Shown here piece after piece: positions 52,256 through 63,941 of a stretch of DNA of 64,000 bases (the first letter of the stretch is position 1; every line of letters begins with the position of its first letter). The translations under genes and the position numbers were made by a program. The notes below the pieces were generated by a model. The model saw only the letters and a list, made by a program, of their open reading frames with translations, had not been told where the DNA came from and made no database searches. Origin of the DNA: Laburnicola sp. R22_1. Taxonomy: Eukaryota > Ascomycota > Dothideomycetes > Pleosporales > Didymosphaeriaceae. The stretch lies in contig JACONQ010000008.1 of assembly GCA_014281115.1 (NCBI GenBank), positions 682,001 to 746,000 of the forward strand, given 5' to 3'.

Positions 52256-54205
52256 CCTTAAAGATGTGGGATAAATTTCGGGGGGTTCATAAACGTGCAG
52301 TGACTGTATGTATGAGTACGACGTGAATGGGCTGGGACTTTAAGAAATGGCGAGCCACAATCTACCTGAGGGGACCCCGGATTCTTCGGAACCTTGATAT
52401 ACCGTTATTATGCCTTGACTCGCCTCGCGACAAGGGTTAGTCTGGGGAAACGAGAGGGCGGGGACTTTCCGCCGTCGAGCTTATCTAGATATGCTATAGC
52501 ATCGGCCCGTCTCTTGGGTAGCAAATCACAGCTCAGTATTATCAGATGCATATCTTGGCGGGCTCTAGAGCCCTTGCCATGGCGGCCTACCTTGCCTCAT
52601 GCAGTATACCTTGCCTCATGCAGCATAATTGATAGTCGGGGCGACTGACGGTTATATTCCGCCGTACCGGCAATGCTGCGATTCACAGACACTCTTTCCG
52701 CGTTGGATAACAGTGCGGTTATAACTTATGGATACCTGTCCACTGTAGATAAATATGCGTAGATAGGCAGGCTAACTTTTGGTTCGTCGCAATGCTATAG
52801 GTGTTACGCAACGGCTACCTTATCTAATGTAGGATACGTAGGTTTGGTGACAGCGTCGGCTGCGATACTGATTTGAGCGCACATACACCTGGCTTGTCGG
52901 GCGTTGCTCACTGGCTTGTTGCGATAATAATAGTAGACTGGGAAAAGGGTTAATTGAGTGTAAATGGATATCTATTACTGAATGTATGCAATAAATGAAG
53001 AAAGAGTAGATCGTAATTGTTCACCGTTCTCTTACCATCAACGGGCCGTCTTCTTGGGCTAATTATGCTACCTGTAGCCGCGCGCGTAACCACGATACGC
53101 TGCCGGCGTCGCGAACCCGCTTATAGCTAGCTACCCCTATATCGTAATAAGAGAACTATCACCGCCAGCTGGTCGCATCAGAAACCAGCATTGCGCAAAT
53201 GCATTACGTACGTAACTGAACGGTTCTAAACACCTTCTGAAATGCCCGCACAATGGTAAGCCAATTCGCGTGGACTGGCATTATTACTGACTCCAGCTCT
53301 GCTCTCTGCAAAACCAAGGGAAGTAGGATGTGAGCTAAGAGCGCCAAAACTAGGATTCTTCAATTTCAGTCTCCAGATGTCGTTTTAGATCTGCTCCAGG
53401 CACATTCTAATTCCATTGACGAGAAAACGCGCGCTAACCGAAGAGCAAATCTCGCGACCGTAAAGCTTGTCTAGGCCGCACAAACCGCCGAGAATGAGGT
53501 GGATGGATGAGTGGCTAGCTGAATGTCCCACGCCTCAAGACCTAGGTATCTTCAGATACACAAAGAAGTGTGGCTATTCACCAGCCAAATCAACTATCGG
53601 ACGGTCAGCCATATCACCGCTAGAGAGTCATAGGGGCGCCCTATCATGGTATGCTTGCCAGGTGTTACACGGATCTCGGCGAGTGGACTGTTGCATGGCT
53701 CTTTTCTTCTCGATGCCATCAATTTGTCCTTGCTTCTGTTTTGACTCCAAGACAGACATGTTATACCATACTTAACCCCTTTTGTCACCACCTTGAAATA
53801 CGCTTTTCTGTGTCAATAACAGCAGGAGGGATTACTGCTATTATTTGTACTCGTTTTATGAGAAACCTCTTAGTCGCAATTTACATATATAATAACATAC
53901 CTATGCTACCTTGTTTGCATGGCTTTGCTTCGCGCAATGATTAGGATGCGTACTTGAAGAATTAGTGCAAATATCAGTTAGCTAACCAGCACTTTCGAGT
54001 ATGCGCCGGAGACTGGTCACAAGTGTTCTTATTAAAGTATAGGTGGTGTAAGAATATTATGGTAGCGTAATTGAGTAGTGGTATGGCTCCATATGCCGTA
54101 TGCTAAAATGAACAATACCTAAGGTACGAAAGTGACGCTTCACTTCCTGCAACAGTGGGTAACCCTATCTGTGCATAGTTGTACACATACATGGTGCGTA
54201 GCCGC
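52256..54205. other. Intergenic DNA
   Basis: About 2 kb without a supported gene; frames at 53467-53944 lack promoter and domain. A tandem duplication of ATACCTTGCCTCATGCAG lies at 52588-52623. Confidence 0.5.
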
Positions 54206-54213
54206 ATAATTTC

Positions 54214-54630
54214 CAGCGTTTCCAACGTACCGTAGTACGGTACGGCGACCCACATCGCTCTACGCTACGGCCTGTATGAGAGCCCAGTACGTACGGCAGC
54301 CATCAAAAATGGCAAAGTACGGACCGTAACCGTACTACGGTGAATTGGCAAAACAAGGATCTGTAGTACGCCAAGACAGGGGCAAATAGGGGTAGTACGG
54401 CCCGTATATACTATATATAGTGTCCACGTGATGTCCACGGGTGCCTTTATAGGGTTATACAGCTAGGCCTACAGTACAGGCTTCCGTAGAGCCGTACTAC
54501 GGCGTAAAACGTATACAAACTACGCTACGGTACGCTACGGTACGGCCCAGGGCAGAGCTCAGTACGTACGGCCCACATGAGCCCTACGGGCCGTAATTGT
54601 ACGCCGTACTACGCTACGTTGGAAACGCTG
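54214..54630. mobile_element. hAT-type MITE, 417 bp, packed with GTACGG/TACTACGG words
   Basis: Inverted ends CAGCGTTTCCAACGTACCGT and CAGCGTTTCCAACGTAGCGT, with ATAATTTC directly outside both (54206-54213, 54631-54638): an 8-bp hAT-type duplication. No coding capacity. The inside holds about fifteen copies of TACGG in either orientation, often as palindromes such as CCGTAGTACGG and GTACGTAC. Confidence 0.88.
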
Positions 54631-54887
54631 ATAATTTCGCTACTGCGTATCGTAGATTCGAAATGTTTTGTTAACCCTAAATATGGTAGGTGAATCCTGA
54701 TGATGCCGTTAGAGCTGTCCGCGCACATAATAAAATTCTAGACTAAATAAAAAAACAGGGGCACTGTAAAACTGCTTTTAGAGAATAAGTAATGGGTGCA
54801 AAAACTGCCTCAATGCAGGTTACTACATCTGAATCGAAGTTGAAACCGAAATCTATACACCGTCCATTTTTTTGTGACCACCTTTTA

Positions 54888-54962
54888 CGCTCTTTTTGTT
54901 ATGTTATTTGAGATGAAATCCTTTGTCGTCCTACCCCTAGGTAGAATTAATTAACGCCACAT
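54888..54962. repeat. Dispersed ~70-bp repeat, copy 2
   Basis: Matches 32699-32770 with a handful of transitions and a small indel after CTACCCCTAGGTAG. Confidence 0.7.
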
Positions 54963-55098
54963 ACACCGTCAGATTCAAAGTTTGTTTGTTGTGCCACTAA
55001 CAATCTAATTCTGGTGAGTTTTCACGCTAGTTGGTTGTTTCCATGTCAAACACCATTTCACAATCTTACAAAGCAAGCTGCGCAACAATGAATGTAAT

Positions 55099-55106
55099 TA
55101 TAAAAG
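55099..55106 (+). promoter_or_regulatory. TATA box of the JmjC-like gene
   Basis: TATAAAAG, 126 bp before the ATG at 55225. Confidence 0.55.
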
Positions 55107-55224
55107 TAGAGCTCTCGCATACAAAACCAACCATTGCAAGTCCCTGAGGTGCCTACGAAAATACTCGAAGCACCCGCAATCAACTTTCTCCTCTGACTAC
55201 AATTTACTATCAATCAGTTGAACC

Positions 55225-56640
55225 ATGAAGAAACTTCGCGATCAAGATCAAGTCAGCATCTTAGGCGAACTTGAGCGTTTCAAAACCCCACGATGCGAGC
55301 TCATCCGAGATCTCATCCATCAAGGGCACTTCTATCCACTGAACAAGGCGTTCGTACCTGGGTACGGGAAATCAGTGACGAACCCGGAAACTAAAAAGGA
55401 AGAATATGTCTTAATATTTCCCAAGGATATATGGGAGTGTCCAATCCTTGCGGGCGAATTCCTGCCTTGGGCCTTTCTACCGCGAGCTGAGGAGGTGAAA
55501 AAAGTTCTGAGGGAAGAAATCAAGTCACAAACTTTTCGTTTTGTTCCGCCGCAGAATAGCCCTGTAGAAGACCAGATTGCTGCCACAGAGTTGGTTAAAA
55601 GCATACCAGATGACGACGATGCTTCGAACAAGGTGGAACTATCGCCGCTTGTACGAGGGGACATGTCCGCTGCCCCGGATTCTACACCTGTTCAGGCACC
55701 TGCTGCAAAAGGATCGATCATCCAATTGCCTTCACCTACTCTTGAGAAACTGCGATCGAGAAAGATGACAATAGACAGTGCAAAAGGGTTGCTTGGGGAG
55801 TCGCCACTCCAACTTACAATTATGCCACCGGAAGAGATCCTGGAAACGGTGTACCACGAGCACCACGTTGTATCAGTGCTCATCACTGGAAAAAAGCTTT
55901 GGTTAGCATTCGCGTCAATACCCTCAAACCTATCCGTGATCAAGGATGCCTACCAAGTTATGGCTTCTCGTGATGACTATATTTCCAATGAGATGTTGCA
56001 GGACGTCATCATGCCCGGTAAACTGGAACGCGGACTCGTGTTTGTACAAAACCCCGGCGAAACAGTCATTTTACCACCTTTCTGGCCCCATTTGGTTATG
56101 AGCATCGAGACTTCCGTTTCCGCTACGTTTTACGTCGCGAAACTCATATACATCCCAAAGCGCCTGGAGCACATCGACCTCTGGCTGTTAGTCAACAGCC
56201 TTTGGCCTAACGCTGAACTCGAGCAAGAGCATCTTGTTACGTATGCAACAGAACTCCTTGAACATTTCCAGAAGGTGATGTCGATTCCCATGAAAGATGT
56301 TGAGGATGTTTCCAAAACCCAGAAGCAGATCTGCGAGCAGTGGAGTACAAACCGGAAATCGATCAAAAAGCTTTGCGATTCGGTACAAGATGGAGAGGTA
56401 GTCCAAAGGTTTCTGCTTAGCTTTCATCAAACATGGAATGAGTATCTGGTGCAGAAGGCGCTGAAAACTCAGAAGTGCCATTTGTGTAGTGTGAAGAACG
56501 CTGATGCAGAGAAAATCGTGGTTGCCGATATCAAGAACATGGACTTGATAGAGAACTGGATTTTAGAGCATTTTGCAACGATGCACTGGATGGAACTCGG
56601 GCAAGAAGCAACGGCTCTGACCAACCCTACATCGGAATGA
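55225..56640 (+). CDS. JmjC-like cupin protein with altered metal site, 471 aa
   Basis: Single exon. Residues 1-190 are helical and acidic with a Pro/Ala linker. The cupin part begins near 195: LTIMPPEEILETVYHEHH, GKKLWLAFASIP (222-233), then NPGETVILPPFWPHLVMSIE (276-295), the second half of a JmjC barrel with His289 at the expected distal ligand. Where JmjC enzymes carry His-x-Asp/Glu, this protein has Tyr-His-Glu-His-His (210-214), so the first iron ligand is unclear. A C-terminal helical region includes a CHLC pair. It may be a catalytically altered JmjC relative. No chromatin-reader domain is seen. Alternative: a generic cupin. Confidence 0.65.
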   Translation: MKKLRDQDQVSILGELERFKTPRCELIRDLIHQGHFYPLNKAFVPGYGKSVTNPETKKEEYVLIFPKDIWECPILAGEFLPWAFLPRAEEVKKVLREEIKSQTFRFVPPQNSPVEDQIAATELVKSIPDDDDASNKVELSPLVRGDMSAAPDSTPVQAPAAKGSIIQLPSPTLEKLRSRKMTIDSAKGLLGESPLQLTIMPPEEILETVYHEHHVVSVLITGKKLWLAFASIPSNLSVIKDAYQVMASRDDYISNEMLQDVIMPGKLERGLVFVQNPGETVILPPFWPHLVMSIETSVSATFYVAKLIYIPKRLEHIDLWLLVNSLWPNAELEQEHLVTYATELLEHFQKVMSIPMKDVEDVSKTQKQICEQWSTNRKSIKKLCDSVQDGEVVQRFLLSFHQTWNEYLVQKALKTQKCHLCSVKNADAEKIVVADIKNMDLIENWILEHFATMHWMELGQEATALTNPTSE

Positions 56641-58299
56641 AAAAAAATCCCGGACAAGTCTGGTGCTTGCGAATTATAGAGCAAATCATTTGGGTGCGTG
56701 CCCAGGCTCTTTATTCTTAGTTGTAAATGGCATTAGTATGACTGACAGCACTCTAAGTGCTTTCGCCATTCCAAAATTGTGAGGTATCTAATATGAAGAT
56801 GGGCACCGATCACTAAGATAATAATTATGAAGCGGACCATGACATAGGGTAACCAGGTGCAGTAAATTCAACTGTCAAAACTACCCTATTGATGGGTGCC
56901 AGTTGATCATGATCTAAAAATTCTAGAGACTATGATGCTGAACTGTATGATGTGATATGGATACATATGTATTGATAAAGCAGGCGGCATATACTGCCTT
57001 TGTGAATATTGCGATGTTATTTATACTAAAGGTAATTAAAATATCGATTTACATAACGCCAAAAGAAGAAAAGTCGGGTCACGCCCTACCACGGGATAAT
57101 TCCAGTTCAAGGTAAATATTTGAAAGCCTGGTCTCGTTCAATAGCACAGGGAACAAGAGTACGGCGGAGGATGTCAATTGTATCGGGAAAAGATGAATAC
57201 TCGGTTGCCTCACTTTATGTCTCTGTCCCTTTTGCGACGCATGGGGTTCTGAAAGGCGTCTAAGACTACCGATGAATAATTTATCCTATTGAGGTTGCTC
57301 AACTTTCATGGCCACATGCGGTATGCACGTGGTAACAGGCAACCAAATCAGGACATCCGACTCACATACTTTAGCAATACAGATACGTATATTTGGGCCA
57401 CATCCATATTAGTATTATACATTCTGTTGATACTGATCGCTATATTTTTTGGCCTATGTGGTCTATGGTAAGAACCTCGGAAACTGGAATCCTTGTTTCT
57501 CACGTAACGCAAAGGCATCAATTAATTCAATGTATCTGCGTGGGAGTTACTTGCTACACAGATAGGTAGACCGTAGCTCAAATCATATCATTGTATCCAC
57601 GCGGACTTTGAAATACGGAAATTACCAGGCGGACAGCTGCCAACTGAAGCTTAGCGCCAGCGGAGCGATCCCCACGCTGAGAAAACCCCACTCATGAGCT
57701 CCTCAACGTCGAACCCATCCAGAAGCTTCCTAATACCTACCAGTTAACGCTATTGCGTTCGCAAATTCGGGCCGACGTTGAATTGCCAAGAATATCAAGA
57801 ACAGTTCCTCCGCCGAAAATGGGGCTCAGAGTCGTGGAAGCCATGCTAGCCTCGACGCTAGTTCATGCCGTGCCGATACCTTTAACGTGTCCGTGCGCGT
57901 GATGCGCCACTTCGCGTGATGGGTGTCAGATACGTAAGTATCTTTGATGAGATGAGATGAAAGTGATGGATTTGATGATGAATTGATTGTCGAGTGATCT
58001 CTGTCGGAGAAGCTCAGCTATCGTACGCAATATCTATCTAGCGCTAAGACGCACTAGTAATAGTGCGGAGTAGTGTAACAGTAGTACGCCAGTCTCCTTT
58101 GTATATTTCACAGTGATCTCACAGTGAAATCACTGTAAGTTACACCAACTGTCGTCATAAGGAGACCATGTGATCGGACGCACGTGACTACTGGATTTCA
58201 CAGTGAAATCACAGTGATTTCCAGTGACCTGATATCTGACAATGGGCCACCCACGCCAAAACAGCTCTGCGAGAAACAAGGCTGTAGAGCCACACATAG
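56641..58299. other. Intergenic DNA
   Basis: No supported gene; a clustered palindromic repeat lies at 58108-58233. Confidence 0.5.
58108..58233. repeat. Cluster of TCACAGTGA palindromes
   Basis: Two blocks (58108-58138 and 58195-58230) contain TTTCACAGTGAAATCACAGTGATTTC-like runs split into TCACAGTGA units, about 60 bp apart and able to pair with each other. Confidence 0.65.
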
Positions 58300-58815
58300 T
58301 AGCTATTATCACTAAATTTTATAGTAAAGTACTATATTAATACTTATAATTAACCTATACTACTTATATTTACCTAGAAGCTTAATATTATAGCCGCACT
58401 ATATAGCCTTAGGTAAAGCTACTAATATAGCACCTAAGGCCTCCTTAGTAGCTATAGCGTTAACTACACGCTTCTAACACTTATTACTTTACGTAAATAG
58501 CTATAAGGCCTTTCTTTTACCCTTTTAGGTTAATTATAGAGCTTTTACTACGCTATAAGCTACTTTTTAGTAAGCGCGCTTTACTACCTTCTTAGCCTTC
58601 TTCTTCTTCCTAGCTACCTTAGCTATCTTCTACACTATACGCTTCTCCTCTGCAATTTTCTCCTTATATAGTTTAGCTACTTTCCTTAACTTAGCTATTT
58701 TTACTTTTTAAAGCTTCTACTCTTTCTTCTTTTACTCTTTTATAGACTAGTGTATATAAGCCTTCTAAATCTTCCTTAGTAACTAAATAACTACTCCCCT
58801 ATAGTACTCTTAATA
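58300..58815 (-). pseudogene. Decayed AT-rich repeat, probably tail of a pogo-type transposase
   Basis: The minus strand reads as a Lys/Ala/Glu-rich helix (EEKRIV, KIAKVARKKKAKKVVKRA) with several stops. This composition is common at the C terminus of Fot1/pogo transposases. TA-rich and RIP-like. Assignment tentative. Confidence 0.4.
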
Positions 58816-58819
58816 TTGC

Positions 58820-59006
58820 TGTCAGATTTAATGGTTGAATGCGATGATGCGCCTTAATAGATAATGATGATTGTATTGTGTTTTTTGTCCACTGTGTTCG
58901 GCTGGTTCTTACTTCTTCGCTAGTGTGCCAAGCCAGGTGGTCCCTGCTTTATTGTACAGATCCAACCTCAACGCGCTTGTTCTATCTAATAGCTGCATAT
59001 CTGACA
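58820..59006 (-). repeat. 3' LTR of the second Copia
   Basis: TGTCAGAT...ATCTGACA, perfect 8-bp inverted ends, followed inside by CACCCCC, the complement of the polypurine tract. Confidence 0.7.
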
Positions 59007-59269
59007 CACCCCCTTAGCTTGGAAGATCCTTGCAAGCTGAACTATTTAGCAGCCTGTTATCTTAAAGTAAGGTTATTAATGTGCCCTTGAATTTCCTTAA
59101 AAGGTGCTTTATTCGCTACTTTGCGTTCTGTTATCTCAACTAGCCTAAGTTGGGTTAGGAACCCTTTCTACTTGTTAACTGGGAGGACCTTTGTAAAGCC
59201 GTTGGCGATTATTTCTGCCGATTGTACGTACTCTACCTTGATTTTTCTGGTAGAGACTTCCTGTCTTAA

Positions 59270-60784
59270 CTAGTAATTATGAATGTTGACGTGTCGTAGT
59301 TTAGTCTGAAGCCTGGATATCTCCTTAGTGACTAGTTGAATAGTTTGCTTATTATCGCATTGGACGGTAATTGACAATGAGCGCAGTTCAATCTGCAGTT
59401 CGTCTAGTAGTCTTAATATAAAGATTGCTTCCTTAGCCACTTGCGATAAGGCGAGAAGCTCTGCTTTAGTTGTCAAAGTTATGACAGTGTCTTATTTGCT
59501 TGCTTTCTAGGCAATAAGTCCATTAAATAGCTTAATAGCGTATCCTTATAAGCTCTTTCTGTCCAGTGTGTTGTTAGCAAATAAGGCATCGCTGGCTACT
59601 TAAAGGCAGTTGCCTCCTTCGAGCTGCAGTGCTCTCTATCTGGTGCTTGATAAGTATAGTAGTACTTAATTAGCGGCATTGTGATGTTCCAAGCCTAGAT
59701 TTAATAGGAATTAAGCTAGCCTTAAGGTTGCAAAGGCTATGTCCGGTTAAGTTGTTACTGCTGCGAATAGAAGCGATCTGATCTTGCGTTGGTATTTGTT
59801 GATTTTTGAGGGTGTCGCTAAGCCGTCTCGTGATTTTAGCTTGATAGCTGCTATTGGGGTGTTGTGTCGAATATCCCTCTTGTTAACTAATCGACTAATC
59901 TTGTCTAAGTAGGCAGCCTAAGAGAGTTAAATTGTCCTAGTCTTTCGATCTCTAATAATCTCTACGCTAAGGAACCACTAAAGGTTGTTTCCTCCACTTA
60001 AGGTGTATTTTTCTTGTAGGCGCTTGATCGCTTATTGGGCTTCTTCCTCTTTCTGCTTGTGAAAAGCTAAGATAATATCGTTGACGTAGAAGAAGACGAT
60101 AATTCTGTCTTTGAGAAGGCAGCATGGCTCGTGAGGCACTGTCTGGAAACCTAGAGCTTTAAGTGTTGAGGTAAACTCTTTCTGCTAGAGGAGTGGTGAG
60201 ATCCGAAGACTATATAAAGCCTTGTTGACTTGAAGTATCGTTCCAGGCTTCTAATAGCTATGGGGCATTCTCATGTATACCTCTTGGTCTATACTTGCAT
60301 GGACGAAAGCGTTTGTAACGTTGTATTGCTCGAGCTCCATATTATAGTGAGCTGCTATTGCCACTAGCATTCGGAACGACCTGCTGGCAAGCGTGGCTGC
60401 ATAAGTGTCTTAAGAGGTAATATTCTGTTGTTGATCGCCCTGGACGACTAGCCGTGCCTTGCACTTTAGCAAGCGATAGTGTTTGTCAAGCTTGTAGGTG
60501 TATACCCACATACAGTCAAGGATCTGCTGTCCTATTAGTTTAATCTTCTTTATTAGTACTTCTAACCATGATTTCATTTGTTTGTGGCTTGCGAGGTAAT
60601 CCCGCTCTGCTTCTTTGAACAATTCGCCCATCGGGTGATCCTCAAGCTTGGTACGGCACGTTGGCAGAGGTGGAAGTTGACTTCGATGGGGCTTCAAGCC
60701 TTTAGCGAGCGTTCTTATTATCTTAGCCTTGTCTATAACATCCCCTCTGTATTTCCTAACGTGGCCAGCTTGAGTTCCTGCCAT
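59270..60784 (-). pseudogene. Copia-2 reverse transcriptase/RNase H
   Basis: 60784-60410: RT entry region (HKQMKSWLEVLIKKIKLIG, KLDKHYRLLKCKARLVVQGD). Near 60080: IIVFFYVNDIILAF, with Asn in place of the first catalytic Asp. 59476-59270: RNase H (MTTKAELLALSQVAKEAIF, QCDNKQTIQLV, TKLRHVNIHNY). Stops between blocks. Confidence 0.85.
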
Positions 60785-61099
60785 GAAGGCGGCTGCCTAG
60801 GGGACAGTTTTGGATAACCCTTTTAGGTTCATTTCTGATTCATTTCCAGCCATTAACTGCGCAAGTAATGCCGCAGGTGGTGGTGTAGTTGGAGGAGTCG
60901 GATAGTTGTCCCTGATCTTCACTCCTTGGTAGTAGCCTGGTGGGTCTACTTCGCCTTAGGGATTTGATAAGCCTCCAACAGTGTCGTCTTTATAGAAGAA
61001 CTCTGTCTCTGGTTAATGACTTAGTGTTGGGAGTTCGATCGTTCTCACGTATGTGGCAATTTCCTCCAGTGTACTATACATAAGGTTATCTATAAGGTC

Positions 61100-63785
61100 C
61101 TTAGTTTTGCCACTAAAGACGGTTTGTTCGTCGAAGATAACGTCGCGGGTGCTTATCACCTTGGCAAGTGACAGTATCCAAATTCGATAGATGTTTAAGG
61201 ACTGGTATCCTACTAGGTAACCAATCCAAGCCTTTAGGTCTAGGCGTTGTAGCCTTAATTTACCTCGATGTGTATCATCTGTTATTGCGAACGCTTTGCA
61301 GCCATACGCTTTGAGGTAAGCGAGATTAGGTTTCTTAATTAAGGTGACTACTCCGTTGTTCAGAGCAACTTGTGTGAAGAATATCTTATATAGCGTTTTC
61401 CAGTTGTTCGCATAATTCGGTGTTCGATTGTAGAGGTATACTGCAGCTCTCGTGACTTTAGGCCATAGTTCCTAGGGTAGGTTGGCATCGAGACGCATCG
61501 CGCGCGATTTCTCTTTGTTTACACCCCCTAAGCGTTCGGCACCTCCATTTTAAGCTTGTGTATCTGGGGCGGAAGGCTCGACAGTAATTCCTTGTGATGC
61601 CAACCAGCGCTCGATTTCCGGTTTCACCATTGTGATCTCGTTGTCCGCTTCAATAACCTTGACCGTAATATTGTAATGGTTTTTAAGGAAGAGAAAGAAG
61701 TTCGATAGAACTTTAATAACTAACTTTGCTAGTTAATTGTCTTTAAAATAAAAGTCCCATTGCAGGCCTGAGTACCTATTAGTGACAAGCATCTGGCTCT
61801 TTTCGCTAGTGCTACTTTGCGCCTCGTAGGCATAAAAGTCGATAGCTAGTCTTTCTTCTGGTCCTTTATTGTTGATTCGCGGTGCTTGGCTAATTTGTTG
61901 CCAGATCTTTGCTTTCCTATAGGAGTCGCATTAAACTATTGTAACTCCCTTAACTCGCACCCCTTTATGTTAGTGTGGAGTACGATATCACATGATACCA
62001 CCAACCTGATGTAGACTAGTTGCTGATCACGATTCTGCTACTTAAGCAGTTTCTCTGTTCAGCTTGTTACAATCAACTCAGTCTCTCATTCCTAATTGCT
62101 ACCCTACTTATCCCTTACACTTTAGCTTGCTGCACAAGATGTTCAATAGCTGCTAGTCTAGGGTGTCCTAGTCTCTTGTGCCATAATTCGGCTAAGGCCC
62201 TTTATAGTGCTCCTTTTATTCGTGATGTATTCTTGCGGATGTAATATAAAGTGGGTAGTAGCAGATTATACTTAAGTACCCATTAACTATGTATCTCGGA
62301 TAGTTTTCTAATAATCTTATTGTCTGGTTCTTTTAGCGTAGTTGGGTCTGTTTGCGTATCCCACTAGATTCCTCTATGCCTTAGTAGTTAAAAGGAGACT
62401 AGGTTGCACAGAAGGTCTGGACAGATAGCCATATTATGTAGAACCAACGTAGTTGTTCCATGTTAGCCTCTTAGTGTTAAGTTAATAGAGCCGTAGCCTT
62501 TTATCCATATCTTTATATTGCTAGCCCATATATAATCTTCGGACGTAGGTAGACGAAAGTTATAGATATAGTCGGGGTTGTTTGTAATGTGGCAAGTTAA
62601 TTCTAAATTAAGAATGAACGAGCGCTTTAGCGGGTAATTAGACACTTCTATTTCCATTAGCGCTAATATAAACGCAGCGTTGACGTTTAATATTCTCCGT
62701 CCCTCTAGTTAGTTCTTAGGGGACTCAAGGATCTTAGGTGTGGGCGTGTGCGATTGTTTAATGTTTGGTGTTTTTAATCTTAGTCTGCTTTGTCCTCTTA
62801 ACAGTCCTTAAAATTCGGGATCGTGCTCGCGCTTTAATGCGACGAGTTCTTCGATCTTCTTGTTTAGTTTCCACTACTTAGGAGCTTTGTCTGCATTAAT
62901 ATAGAAGCAATCCTAGAGTCTATGGCAATGTCCACACGCAGGACATTTAGCGCCTCCTATTTTTGTAGGTTTTTAGACTAAGGATAAGTTCTTATTATCT
63001 TTTTAGTCATCACGTTAATATTAGGGTCTGCCCTGTTTTCTAGATAGTGCTGCTTTGGCATTAATGCCCTAGGTGGTTTTCCTACTTTTAGCGAGGTATA
63101 ACAAGTTATCTGCCACAAATGCGGCCTTGTGCTTCCCTGTTTGAGGGGTTGGATAATTTAACATTATATGCTCTTAGAAGCGCTTCATTATTTCTTTCTA
63201 ATTTATGCCAGGTGTGAACCGTCCGCTATCCTAAAAGGTCGTAGACCAATTAGGCGCAACTTTGTTTATAGTAGTTAGAAAGTCCTTTGTAATCACATTA
63301 ATTTGTGTTATCTTAGGGACATTGCTTGTCTCCGCTTCTATAGCTGCTTAATTATATTCAGCAAGCCATGTGTCCTAATTTGACGCGTTTCTCATTAGTC
63401 TAAGGGATGTAAGGTATTGGTCGCGGGCTCGTTCTCTCTCGAATCGTTCGTCGACGCCAACCATGGCTTTGAGGTTCGTAATCCACTGTCTTAGTGGTTA
63501 ATCTGGGAGGCAGCAAGTGCGCTAAAGATGTGGGCTAACAGTAGCCTAAATATAAACAATGATTTGCTAGAGGCTTATTTACTCCTTTTTAAAATTATAT
63601 TAATCGTTCTTATACTGCTTAGCAAGAATCTTGTAATACTCAAGATCTTCTTTAAACGCCTTAAGTCCTGCTGCTAACAGTTCAGACTGCCTTGTTGGGA
63701 TGCTAACGTTCGCTGCTAGAGTATACCCATTAATTAGCGGCGCCCTTAGGGCTATAGGTTCAGGTTTTATTAGAATATTCAACAT
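61100..63785 (-). pseudogene. Copia-2 gag and integrase remains
   Basis: 63785-63600 reads MLNILIKPEPIALRAPLING...SELLAAGLKAFKED, a gag start. Near 62925 is a zinc knuckle KCPACGHCHRLxDCFYIN. Integrase features lie at about 62.0-61.2 kb. Frames are broken throughout. Confidence 0.6.
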
Positions 63786-63941
63786 AGGATCAACTTTTGG
63801 CCAGATGCGATATGCAACGCATCTAGACTAGAGCTGCATTATTCATGCCCTATAGTTAGTGTGGTCTCGAAGGGTCACTATTAGGTCACGCTAGGGTAGT
63901 GCAGCCATTTTAGTATCGATTAAGGCAGTGAGACTCTTAAT

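Larger units (their letters stand above)
54639..55224 (+). other. Upstream region of the JmjC-like gene
   Basis: Contains the second copy of the dispersed ~70-bp repeat and a TATAAAAG box at about 55099. Confidence 0.5.
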
